Positions 1 to 11,552 of a stretch of 64,000 bases of DNA are shown piece after piece; position 1 is the stretch's first letter; each line of letters begins with the position of its first letter. The notes below the pieces were generated by a model that saw nothing but the letters and a program-made list of their open reading frames with translations, made no database searches and was not told the origin of the DNA. Location of the stretch: assembly GCA_026260175.1 (NCBI GenBank), contig JAKCWW010001075.1, positions 354-64,353 of the forward strand, read 5' to 3'. This stretch comes from Reticulitermes lucifugus (lineage: Eukaryota > Arthropoda > Insecta > Blattodea > Rhinotermitidae). Both the position numbers and the translations under genes were made by a program.

Positions 1-230
1 GGAAGACCCAGGCGTAGATGGGAGAATAATATTAAAATGGATCTTCAAGAAGTGGGATGGGAGTGCATGGACTGTATTGATATGGCTCAGGATAGGTACA
101 GGTGGCGGGCTCTTGTGAATGCGGTAATGAACTTTAGGTTTCCATAAAACGCGGTACTTTCTTGACTAGCTGATGACCTCTTAGCTTCTCAAGAAGGACT
201 CTGCTCCATGGAGTTAGTTAGTTATAGGAA
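1..230 (+). mobile_element. Non-LTR retrotransposon 3' tail
   Basis: Frame 1 from base 1 encodes [20 protein letters not shown] and, after a few residues, [17 protein letters not shown], with the stop TAA at 145-147. This is the conserved C-terminal peptide of a LINE family very common in arthropod genomes. The 3' untranslated part has the family's AAGGACTCTGCTCCATGGAG string and ends in TTAG repeats near 228. The 5' part is outside the window. The clade is not resolved from the tail alone. Confidence 0.85.
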
Positions 231-1754
231 AGATAAACTGGGAAAACCCCAGAGTACCGCTGTTTGTGTAAGGACGTAATGAGTGAAATCAAGAACACAA
301 TTTTGGGAACATTATGTACCAGGTATCTGCCTGCCTATAAGAAATATGTTTACCTCATTCCATGTTTACTTCTGAGCGTGTCATATTAAAACTTAGCGAA
401 ACTGCACGCCAAGTCCGGATGCTAAGGAATGATCTTTCAGTTTCAGAATATTATACGTCGTATTTGCTCTGGAAGAAGGAAGCCCGTTGTGTGTATTTTA
501 GCGTTAGTTGTATACAAACCGTCTGTCTGTGCTTTCTTTGCCCTCTGACGCAGTCCTCTTTCACCCAGCACGTCCATTCTTCTTTAATTCGTCATGTCCA
601 TGTCACAGCCATTCATCTTCATTATACCATAATATTAGGCTCCAGACAATACCATACACCCAGTGCAACGAGTCCTCTGGTCTCAAATTCTCAAATGTAT
701 AGCGAAACTGTTGGTTTTATAGTAAAGGTTTAACTTTGTTTTTAAATTAAGTTATAAATAAACTAACTTTTATGAGATTAACAGAATGTACGTGACTTTC
801 TAATACATGAAAAATATAATATTTTTAATAATATTTTGGAAGGCGAAGAAGCATATTTGTTCCTGAATTCTCCTTAGAAGAATCCGTATTTAAAAGATAA
901 AATACTATATAATGATGAAAGTAGGAATTTATAATCCCGTTGGCAGAGAAATATATACTGCTAAAGTTGTCTGTTAAATGTAATTACATAATGATACTTC
1001 ATATTGATTACGACAATCTTTTGAATAGATTTTTCCCTTCATCAACATTCTATCCTTAATCCTGTGGTCACGAAGTGTGATCGCTTGATGAATTATTTAG
1101 AATTTTAAACCTAAAGGGTTTTGTTGCTAACATTGTTGGTTGCTACTAAATTCCTGTAGATTGTGTTCTGATGTCGCATATCATTATCGGTATTACTGAA
1201 AATTAACTTAGCTGTAAATTACAAGCCCAATAGCACATACAAAACTATATAAGTTTGGGCCTTCTATTTATTTACACAACTAGACTGGGAAATGAAATTT
1301 ATTTTAAAACAAAGTACAATGACCTTGCACTTATAACAGTGTAATCCTTCTCAGACGTGAAGCTGCTGGTATAGCATTCTAAGTTTCGGCTATATTTTAC
1401 GTTATTTACAGGCAAAAGTCTTGAGAGGTGGAGTGGATATATCTTATATTACATAGAAGCAAGGTTTTGTGTCACATACTTTTTTATAACCCCTTACTAG
1501 AGATATTACTGAGGCATTTACTATATCTTTATTATCAAACAGAAATTCTGTTTTATGCTACAGAAATTGATGAAATTTCTCAAAAAAATTGTTTTTCGAA
1601 TACTGTTAAGGAAGAACAAACCTGTGAATATCATTTACCGCATGGCAACAATATATCGAGTGCTACTATGTCTTAAAGGAAGGTATTTGCTTAACCAATG
1701 AAGAAACAGGCAGGGAAGTTGTTTGTTACTGCCATCACTGAAAACATTTTGGAA
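231..1754. other. No gene seen
   Basis: AT-rich sequence. The 123-codon opening at 362-733 has no recognisable motif, no hydrophobic signal at its start and biased T-rich composition, so I do not call it a gene. Confidence 0.6.
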
Positions 1755-1912
1755 TTAGGGGCAGTAATTTGGCTGTGGGATTGATGATCTGGGCTTCGAT
1801 TCTCAGCTGGATAAAGAGAATTTATCTTCTACAGGATATCGAGTTCGGCTCTGTGGCCCATCCAACCTCTTAATCAATGGGTACCGGGCTTTTTTGTTGG
1901 GGGTGGGGTCCA
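1755..1912 (+). mobile_element. SINE-C copy, degraded
   Basis: A tRNA-like head with a B-box-like GGGCTTCGATTCTC is followed by a body with CTCTTAATCAATGGGTACCGGG. The same body occurs at 56541-56716 and, reversed, at 9272-9436 and 46550-46677. Box A is weak and the 3' end is not clear, so this is an old partial copy. Confidence 0.55.
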
Positions 1913-4900
1913 GAAGCAGAGAATGAGCGAAGCTATAACTACACTCTTCTTATATGCCTTTATGGCTTACAGAGGGACAACCTTCTTACTCAACAATGTT
2001 TGAGATTACATTTTCAGAATTTGGATATTTCAGTCATCTTGCAGCGGACGAAACTCCTTTCTTCAGGGAATTACTTAACTGTCAAAGTGCAAGTCTGAAG
2101 AGATTAGCACCCATCGTACACACCGAGTACATATCCTAGGGATTTACCTCTCCTCTTCGAATCAAAAGATGAGGGGTTGCATATGTTCAAGGTAAACTCT
2201 TTTAGTGCAGGTAACAAGATAGCTCGGTCCAGCAAAGGGAACAGTTTACTTTAAAGGACATTGAAGTAAGCGTGCAGTCAATAGGAAATCGAGAGACTTG
2301 ATATTAATGACTCTAAGCTACTTGTGCCAGGCAACCGGAAAGGCAGGGGGCTTGTTTTGGAAGACTCTGAACTCATTGTGCCAAATAATTTACTTTGAAG
2401 GAACCAGACTGAAGAATGCCAAGCAAGTTGCAACTCTGCTTTGCCTTACATTTTATTTCCTCTAAAATTCCATACCTTCCTAAGCCCTTGAACTCACTGG
2501 TACACTCTTGACTACCAGACCAGGTTTAAGTTTCCTTGAGGGTACAAAGGAATATTTTCCAAACGCCACGTATAATATCCATCCAACATTCAAACAAATG
2601 AGCTTCACCCTAATGCATACTACGTTGCTTGTCGTGATGATAGGGTTGTTGGTGTATGGTAATTTAGTTTCGGCTTCATTTTTATACATTTTTATGCGAA
2701 TAATTGCTTAACATGAACATTAATAAATGCACTGTAGTTTTTTTTTACAATAGCGTGATTTTAAAGGGTTTCAGAAAAATACTTACAGGCGAGTTTAATA
2801 ATTATGAGAGGGGCTCATAAAGAGAGAGTCGCAGACACACTGTCAAAAACTTGGCTTCTCTAGAGTTTTTAAATGACGGTTCAAGAGTGTTGGGTTACCC
2901 AAAAGGAAGCAGCAAAAAAAAAAATATAAGAAATTCCGCTCCATTCGAAGGAATCACGTAAATGTAATTCTGGTACTGCAGTTGCTTTCATCCCATGCAG
3001 TTGTCATAAAATAATATGATTCGACGCATTACGTAGGTTTCTCTTTCGAGGAGTTTGACTGTTGCACAGCGTTCATGTATGAATGTACACGTAAAACTTC
3101 TTTCACCCTGAATAAGAAGCAGCAACTTAATTCGAAATGTCGATGCTTTTGTAGCAGGCTACACATCGTCACATCTTAAACATACAGTAAATTTCAAATG
3201 CATCGCCGTAAGAACCTGAAACATGACACGCTAAACATTTTACATCCAAATTTATACCTTGCGGACTAGGTTATGTAGTGGAGTCACTGTACTTGTCCTT
3301 AAATGACGTCACTATGCATAGCACTCAGAATATAAAGTGGCGAGGAATAGAGGGAAATGTACATTTACGACGAAAGGTCGGAGAATGTTTCCACTGCGTA
3401 CAATTTCTTATCAAAGGACGTACGCTGATTGTGATTATATCAGGCGAATTCCTCACTGAGCTAAGTTCAAGTGTTTCCTCCGCTGAAGCAAAATCGTGGT
3501 TGTCACAAAGTTGAAGATAACTGTGAAGTGGTAACTGCTTTGAAAAGGTTGCTGATAACACAGAAAACAGACTTATTGCAAGAGGGAACACTAAAAAGGT
3601 CTTCCAACTTATAAAATAAATAAATCAGTTGTGGCGGAGGCTATGTGGAACAATAGTCAGCCTTAAAATTAAATGCGGATTCTAAGTGTTAGAGGGGAAA
3701 AAAGAACGCAAAACACAACATTTTGAACTTTATGTACAGCCGAGATTCTTATTCGGCTCTCTCATATTCGAAAAAATTATTGTAATTTAAATACCACATT
3801 AAAAGGGCAGACGGTGTAACAGCAATCATATGACGTTTTCAGAATTCAGTGGATATAAACAACCCATTACACAGGCTCATTTATGAACTTATATACAACT
3901 GCAGGTCTTAGGACACGTAGGCTGACAGAGTGGCCCAGATGTTTGTATAGCCATGAATTGCGAGGATGGATTATTCTATTACCATGAAATTACGACTGTC
4001 TAATGTAAATAGACATAAAGATATCAAACAGCATCTCTGCTCCTGCCAGTAATTCGTTGCCCTTCAGTCAGCAACAGTTTCGTTGAGTGTCCAGCCGGGC
4101 TAGGAGACCCAGCGATGCGATAGGAGTAAAGATGAGCTCTGAGCGTGATGTGAACTGCTTTGTGCTAGCGTCATCCCTCTCTTTCTATCCCTCAAAACTG
4201 CTTAGCAAAGACTGGTTCAAGAAGTACTTAATGTAAGGTTAGGAGTCTCATCTCCTAATTTGTTTAGTAATTGTGAAATTTATTGAAAATCAGTTCTCTT
4301 TTACATAAATGTGTCTTAGGATTCAACTGGCTCTGAATTGGATCAAATGTCATTTTTTGTGGATAAGATGATAAAATCCTGTGTTCCATAACGAGGAATT
4401 TTCGAGCAGTTTAGTAACTACCAGCCACTCAAGGTACACTAAGACCCTTTGTAGCTAATGTTCTCTCAGGAACGTGTTGTATGTAGATAACGTGTCAAGT
4501 TTTAGGATATTAAGAATGCATTACTCTGACAGTTTGTAAACAATTTACGCCTTGCTGAATTATAAGAGTTACGTATGTTTTTCCTTTATTTGTATTAAGC
4601 TGCAAATTATAATATGACCCTCAGGTACAAAAGCCATTTAGATATTTACTGTCAGTTTTTATGGAACGTAACATGAAACATGAAGGTGCTTGACTATTTT
4701 ATAGAGGTTTGTATCCATATAAATTTGATTAACTTCATAAATGGCCGTTAAATTTATAACTGCTTACTATCGGTACGTATATATACATGAAAACCCTTGT
4801 TTTGTTTATGGGAAACTATTAAAATTCAGAAGGACGTTTCATTGGCAATTAAGTTACGAAGATTTAAAGTGTAGCTAACCTGATTGTCAGTTCTAAAGTC

Positions 4901-7390
4901 CGGAAACTAAGTAACTGTAAGTGAATTCCAATGTGAACCTCTTTACCCGGGGATGGGTAACCTAAGTGATATGCATCGTAGTTCCTCTTCGCCTATCAAA
5001 ATTTTGAAACACTAGCGTAGGGCAGTCTGTTCTACCTTATTACGAAATGCTAACTTGAGGTGTACAATAGTTCTAGCAAGAATTTGTGATTACAATATTC
5101 CTTAGATACAACAGACTTTATCATGAAGTCAGCAGGAATTATAAATGCATAATATAAAATATTTAATTGTTTATGTCGATATTTTTCTGTGCTTTAGACT
5201 TTACTTAATTTACACGGAAACTTAGCAGATTGGATTTACAGCTACACGACAGAAGAAATGTTCGATTTACAGTCGGGTTGGAAGAGGTTTTTGGTCTCTA
5301 AAACTTCCAGACAGGGCGTGGAACTCATCCAGACACTTATTCAGTGAGAGCAAAGGAAATTATGCACTGGGTTAAATGACCGGGACGTGAAGCTGTCACT
5401 TTTTGCTAGGGAGAAAAAAAAGAGTGAATTATTATCTTCACTTCCTCCATAATGCTTTATAACTTGCGCCTATTTTACTTTGAAGGTAAATTTATTCTTC
5501 TAACCTCATATTTTCGCAAGGTAAACATGTCTGAAATTGTTAAAGTTTCTGGTTACATTTTACTCCTATACGAACTTATTGGGCACCCTGTTTTTGGTTA
5601 TACTGCAGAATTTCGCAAGATCTCCATATTGGTAATTATTATGATAGGAAATTAGAAAACTCAAAGAATGATAAGGTAGAAAGGACGGTTCACATAAGGA
5701 AAGACTTAGAGCCAATTCGTTTTTTACGATAATGGTAGTCAAGAGTTACGTATCTGTATTTGTAGCTACGCTTGATTTATTAAGGTGTTTTATCCTGTAT
5801 GCACTGCAGACTAGCACAGGCGACATTGTTCAGCGGTGGAATATGTCTTAAAAACGTAAATTGCACTGTGTGTTATGCCGTAATGTGGCTGTTATTCTTT
5901 TTGTTTTATAAGCGCACTGCACTCTTATATTTATTTCACACAGTAACCTCTTGGTCCCTTTCTGTTATAAGCATTACCGATGTTTCTTTCATGTCTCTTT
6001 TGGAAGATCATATCCTTTTATACACCGTGGCTTACATTCGAAAGCATTTTATTTTGGATTCGATGTCAAGCCTGTCATTCAAAATTTTGTATTAATTTCT
6101 TTTGGTAGCCTTACGTTTTGCATTGATTTACGTTCTTCCCAATTTTAACTTAATAATTTCACTGTTATAATCTGTCATTCAGTATCCTGTGATCGTCCTG
6201 GGGAATCACATTTCTATCATAACTATTTTTCTCATTGTTCTCTTAGTAGTGTCAAACCTTCCTAATACGAGTAACAAAGCAAAGGTTTGTCGTCAGAGTT
6301 TCATTAAACGTGTATTCTGGCATTTCACTAGTATCGCTCTTGTTATAATTTCACTGAATATTTGAAATATATCGTGGTATGTTGATGTGAAATGAAAGGC
6401 ATTTATCTTTTCCAGCCATGTAAATGCGCCTATTAAATTTCTTTGTTCACGTGCATGCACTTGTCGGTTTTGGCCGTTTCATTACGTTAAGCATTTTGTG
6501 GACCGAACTTTAACATTCTCCATGATGAGACAGTGGTGTGTTCAGGGAACGCACCCTGCGGTCTGGTCTGTGTACTTTGATCATTGTGATGGGAAGAACC
6601 AAGGGAGAGGAGGCAGGCAATTGTAATCGCCTGAGATAAAATTCGTGTTTGATATTGATTCATACTTGTGATATAAATACAAATTGATAATGATGTTTCT
6701 GAGCTTAAAAGGAGACCTGCAGGGAGAGGTTGTATGAAGTCTAAAGGAAGAAATTTACGTAAATTTGGATACATTTATGTTTGTATGTGGGTTCAGTTAC
6801 ATCAGTGTAGACACTGAGATGGCCTTTGTCTGCAAGTAAGCCTTTGATAAGACTTTAATCTCGGAGCGTGTTTATGTGAGGGGTTTCAGTCACGTCTTTT
6901 CTCACGGCTCTGGTAAGACCAACAAACAAAACGGGATATTTTCCCAGCAATTCGCTCTGGTTGTAGAAAAAAAGAAGTGAGCTCAATGGCAGCTACTCCT
7001 CTTGTTACAAAGCTCTGGGATAAAAGTACCTAGACCAATATTTTTTATATAGTCTATCGCGTGAAGGAAACCACACGAAAATCTAGTGAAATATATGTTG
7101 ATCTTCAGTGCTGTACGTTTTCATTAAAACCTATTCTTATTTTGTAACTTTTCCAAACATTAACATAACGTCCGCGATTGGAGGCTTCAAGCGTGAAATT
7201 TATATTATTTTTCTTGTAAGCAGTGCGTAGAGATTGTACTGATTTGCTTCTGTTTAAAACTAGGAATAAGAATTCTTATCTGTGGATGAGTGTACTAATA
7301 GCTGTTGTGTGTTAAATATACAGGATACCCATTTTAATGGAATTATTCCGTTGTGCTGTGATTTATTAATATTGGAATATATATATATAT
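1913..7390. other. No gene seen
   Basis: AT-rich non-coding sequence. Openings of 60-98 codons (for example 2508-2711, 3325-3591 reverse, 5799-6095) show no conserved motif and no flanking splice logic. Nothing repeated within the window was recognised. Confidence 0.6.
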
Positions 7391-7500
7391 ATATATTACC
7401 TGCAAACAAAAAAATGTTTAATAATATCATCTATAAATGCTGACCTGTAGCCCTTACAGATGATATTATTAAACGTTTGTCATGTGTGACGGTAATATAT
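7391..7500. repeat. Inverted repeat (short fold-back element)
   Basis: The left arm starts ATATATTACC and contains TGTTTAATAATATCATCT. The right arm contains AGATGATATTATTAAACG and ends GGTAATATAT. The arms are about 42 bases around a loop of roughly 28 bases. A TA microsatellite at 7377-7396 abuts the left end, as often seen for small DNA transposons that insert at TA. No protein is encoded. Confidence 0.7.
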
Positions 7501-8687
7501 ATGCCAGTATTATGAGAGGATACCCGTTTGCTTTACATTAGTAAAGAATTATTTTGATCTTTAGGTCATTCTTAATCAGAAACGTCCTATGAACATGGAT
7601 CCAAAACCAGCGCTTAAAGAGCCATGCATTTTATCTTTAGTCTTTACCGGATGATAAGATTTCCATGTTTAAAAAATATATAAATATCGCTGTTTTCACT
7701 TAATGAAAAAGGCCTACAGCCTGAAGTTTTTAACATAAACCTATAGCTTTGCAAGAATACAAGAAGTCTAGTTTTCCATGAATCAGGCATTCTTTCCGAC
7801 AGTTTTCCTCTCTCAGGCCACTGAGTTTAATTTCGCAGCTTGTCTTCCAGTTTCTTTCCAGTGGCAACACAAATTTGTTTCTCCTCATTACTGAATCCGT
7901 GTTACTTCGTTTCCCCCTGTTTTAAGGGTGCTAGAAAATCAGCATTAGATTACTCGCTTTAAATAAAATTGAGAGTTGTAACATAGGGAGAGGGTAGACG
8001 ACCTGATTTGAAAATTTCCATTCCACTCACTACCTGTCAACAGCAATCACGCTCAGCTCTTTTTTGTTACACAAGGAAACGATGTATACAAAGAGTCATT
8101 CTGTGGGTGTGGTAAATTAGCGGCTAGTTTGACACGCCACAACCCTTCCAAATATACTTAACATCACTTCCCTTTGAAGGGGGTTCAGGAAAGAAGGTTA
8201 AGGAAGAAGGTTCAGAAAAGGATAGAGAAGGAAGCTTGTAACTAGGGTTCATTTTCAGTGCCCCTGGTAGTACTAGTGTATACCCACTCCATATATCTGC
8301 TCACTGTGGAGGGGTAATAACATGCAAATGTATGGAAAATAGTTCTCATATTACCTAGCACTGCTTCCATGTGGACGATTTAACGCCTCCACTACCACAA
8401 CACTGCAAGGATTAAAGCATAGCGAGTTTGAGATAATCTTATCCACTTCAGAATGCTCTACTCTACACAACTATTCCGAATTCAACACCCCACTTTCCTG
8501 CACTTTGCTTCAGCTTATAAATAAGGTAGGAAGCCATTTCCATAAAAGAAACCTAAAAATTATACTACGGTAAAGGTATAATGACATGCATACAATTTTT
8601 AGATGGTTCGAGCCAACTTTTATTTTTGGAAATATTAGTTTATTCTGAATATGAGTTCCAGTAGAACAAGTAAGTTTACGAAGGGGA
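7501..8687. other. No gene seen
   Basis: Non-coding sequence without recognised repeats or openings worth reporting. Confidence 0.6.
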
Positions 8688-8800
8688 TAAAGTCAATGAG
8701 GATTAAATTGTTGGTGTATGCAGTGGGAAAACGTAGTTGGAAGAGAAAACGTGGCAGGTCTAGATTTAGATGTGAGGATAACATTAAAATGAAACTTAGT
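8688..8800 (+). mobile_element. LINE tail fragment
   Basis: The sequence reads GRSRFRCEDNIKMKL in one frame, matching the [15 protein letters not shown] peptide at the window's left end. It lacks the later part of the tail, because a SINE-A copy follows within 40 bases. Confidence 0.65.
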
Positions 8801-8836
8801 GAAACTTAATTTAACGTGGATTGAATTACCCTGGCT

Positions 8837-9112
8837 TGGCCGTGCCATGACTCAGGCGGTTAGTCGTCGGCCTCTCACCACGGAGGCCCGGGGTTCGGTC
8901 CCAGGTCAAGTCCATGTGAGATTTGTGGTGGACAAAGTGGCACTGGGACAGGTTTTTCTCAGAGTTGTCGGTTTTCCCCTGTCGATTTCATTCCATTGGT
9001 GCTCCATTAATTGTAAAAATTTGTAAAAAACTGCTCATCCTCATCATCTTCTTTGGGGTTGCACAAAAAGCCTTAAGGCTGTGGTGCGAGGGCCCTTCAT
9101 CCAAAAAAAAAA
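8837..9112 (+). mobile_element. SINE-A copy, near full length
   Basis: It starts GGCCGTGCCATGACTCAGG, a box A-like stretch, followed by a B-box GGGGTTCGGTCCC. The body has the SINE-A motifs TCCATGTGAGATTTGTGGTG and ACAAAGTGGCACTGGGACAG. The 3' part reads CACAAAAAGCCTTAAGGCTG and the copy ends in an A-run at 9103-9112. The tRNA-like head with A and B boxes marks a pol III-driven SINE. An internal deletion removes part of the 3' region. Confidence 0.8.
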
Positions 9113-9271
9113 TCCCTGGCTCGGTATCAGAAGGCCAGAAACATGGCAGTGAAACCTCGCGTCCCATAAAAGGTAAGATATTTCAGTCTGATAACTGACT
9201 GTGAGTTTCGATATAAGAACCTCTTCCATACAGCCAATTAACTAGACACTTGCTCATTTGACTTTATACTC

Positions 9272-9436
9272 TCGTAAAGGTAAAGTTCACCCTAGAACAG
9301 GCCATGAAGGCGCAAACGGGGAATAAAGTAGTAGCGCTACTCTTTCTTTAACCTCGGCGCCACATTGGGGTGGGTGGTCAAAGCCACGCCCTGGCCGCTT
9401 CACCCACCCGGGAAAGAGACCCGGTACCCATTTTAT
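9272..9436 (-). mobile_element. SINE-C body fragment
   Basis: On the reverse strand it reads ATGGGTACCGGGTCTCTTTC, then GTGAAGCGGCCAGGGCGTGG. This is the body of the family seen at 46550-46677 and 56541-56716. The tRNA-like head is absent. Confidence 0.65.
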
Positions 9437-11082
9437 GTTTCTCGTGAAACTTCCAATTTTTAGAGTTGTGCCCTACATTACGTTAACTTGAGAGTTTACT
9501 GTTAGCTGAAATAATTTGTGTTCGAGAGTTAATAGCTTTGACCCTCGGCTGACGAATTGACATTTCCAGGTGAGGTTTGTCGTGAAGATTAATATCTTCT
9601 GAAAAGTGCGTGCCGTGTCCTTTGATAAGCACGCAGCAAGGTTTCGGAAGAACAAGCGGCTTCTATGTTCAAGAGTGAAATTGTACCTTTGAAATCTGAA
9701 ATTTGAGGCAGTATGTTTATCCAAAATGTTGATATGTATTTATAAAAGTATGCGGGGCAATCTCCCAGGGGCATTTATCTTCACAGTCACGCTACGAATC
9801 TCATCTCAGAAGTTTCACTTCTCTATACTTTATTCCTTCTGCGTTAATGTCGCCGCTAATATGATGCAAAGTGTAATGGTCTCTTTCTTTCACAGTCTTA
9901 CCATACTATTTAAGAGTGCATTTTAAATTTTGGATTAGGTATAGAACGGAGTCTTTAATTAATACCAAAATAGATAATCAAGGCCACCTTTCATCGCTTT
10001 CGCCGATTAATTCCTGACTTCTCTCGATTATGAGATTTAAAATTGTTTCTTTTTTGTCAGTTTTCCATAACGTCCTCTGCCGATCGCTCTATGTTGACAA
10101 CACTAAATAACTTGGTGAAGTAACGTACTTGTTGACTAGTTATCAAGAAAATGCCCCATTTAATAAAAGCTGAATGTTCATTACCATATCCACAAAACCG
10201 GTATCGATACCAGTACTGAATAACCTGACTCCAATTTACCCCATCTATTTCATTCCTTTAAGATCAAATTCAACTTTATTATTCCAGTCAATATACCTAC
10301 AAATTCTACAAGGCAAAAAGCGTCATTAAATAAATCAATCGACATAAAATCCTGTTATTAATAAGAACTCATTTATTAGCACAGAATAAACACTGCATTC
10401 ATACAAAGGTACGAGTCAATGTACTCCACTGGCGTACACATGTCGACTTTCTTTACATCGTTTTTTTGCAAAACAATTGGGTTTACCACCTCAACAATGT
10501 TCTAACAAGTGGAGTAAGGAAAAATATAATTTCACTTCAGTACGAACACACGTTTTTTGTATGAAATACGCAACAGCTGGCAGTTTGAGGAGACAGTGCG
10601 GTATATCTTATGCAGAGATGACAAGACCCTGCAGTTTCCACTCTGGTGCGCCTAGTAGTACACCTTTCACTGGACGATTTTTTCGACACCCGCTTAGAAG
10701 AATATTTTAAAATATTTTGCCTCAGAGATATTTATATTTTTAATTGCTTCTTCTAATATGCACAGTCACAAATTTGTATACCAGTAAGAACATTCCGAAA
10801 TACCCTGAATCGGGCGTTATACATAATCGAATAAGAATGGTTTCTAAAAATAAATAAAATGTATTATCCCAGAGTTTTCTTATTTTTGCCGCAGTGGGAC
10901 GACACAGTATTAGCTTGTTGAAATAAGAGCCTTTCAATAAATGGAACAGTAGTTTTTGTTTAGCGCTCGGTGATGCTAAAAATGGAGAGGGCTCGAGAGG
11001 TAAAATTATCATTTTCAAAGTCGTTGTCAATTGTTAATTCAGTATAAGGACGGTGTTGGGTACATATCACTGTGCGTTATTT
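9437..11082. other. No gene seen
   Basis: Non-coding sequence upstream of the first recognised exon. I looked for an Ig domain 1 exon (for example a peptide like NDSGTYMCQVNTDP) and did not find one. Confidence 0.55.
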
Positions 11083-11170
11083 TTTGAATGATACCGACAG
11101 AGGAAAACCAAAGAAAAGTAATTTTGTCAACCACAAATCCCACATGGACTTGTCTGAGATCAAATCCATG
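11083..11170 (-). mobile_element. SINE-A fragment
   Basis: The reverse strand reads AGTCCATGTGGGATTTGTGG, then TGACAAAATTACTTTTCTTTG and CCTCTGTCGGTATCATTC. This matches the middle of SINE-A with many changes. Both ends of the element are missing. Confidence 0.7.
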
Positions 11171-11393
11171 GATTGTGTTAGATATTTGGTCAGGCATACA
11201 TAAATGGGTTTTACAAGCATACATTTCAGAGTATAAATTTCGAATCTGGAATGCCCTGAGGAGTATGACGTAACAACGAGTCGGGTTAGCGCCTTTAAAC
11301 TTTTAACCCAATAACGTGAGTAATGTAGTTGTTCGAAGGATAAGTAGAAACGCACGTATCTTGACGCGCATGATTGCTTTGTTCTGATTGCAG

Positions 11394-11552
11394 TTCCACC
11401 GGACATCCTGGACTATCCAACCAGCACGGATATGGTTGTGCGAGAGGGGACAAACGTGACGCTCCGTTGCGCCGCGACTGGATCACCCCAGCCCAGTATC
11501 ACCTGGCGTCGTGAGGGGGGAGAAGCCATCCCCTTGGGCAACGGACAGGAGA
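11394..11552 (+). CDS. DIP/lachesin-like exon: first half of Ig domain 2
   Basis: The acceptor is the AG at 11392-11393 after a T-rich tract. The exon opens with two bases that finish a Val codon, then reads PPDILDYPTSTDMVVREG. The B-strand cysteine is in TLRC, the core tryptophan in ITWRR, and NVT is an N-glycosylation sequon. The exon is 159 bases, phase 1 to phase 1. I place the donor at 11553 (gtaggt) because one base A then joins CA of the next exon to give Thr (GNGQE-T-TSVEG), keeping the frame. A second GT at 11557 (gtaact) would break the frame. The opposite-strand and other-frame openings over this exon are shadows. Confidence 0.92.

Noticed and set aside
362-733. 123-codon opening
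   Set aside because: No conserved motif, no splice support, T-rich composition; likely chance.
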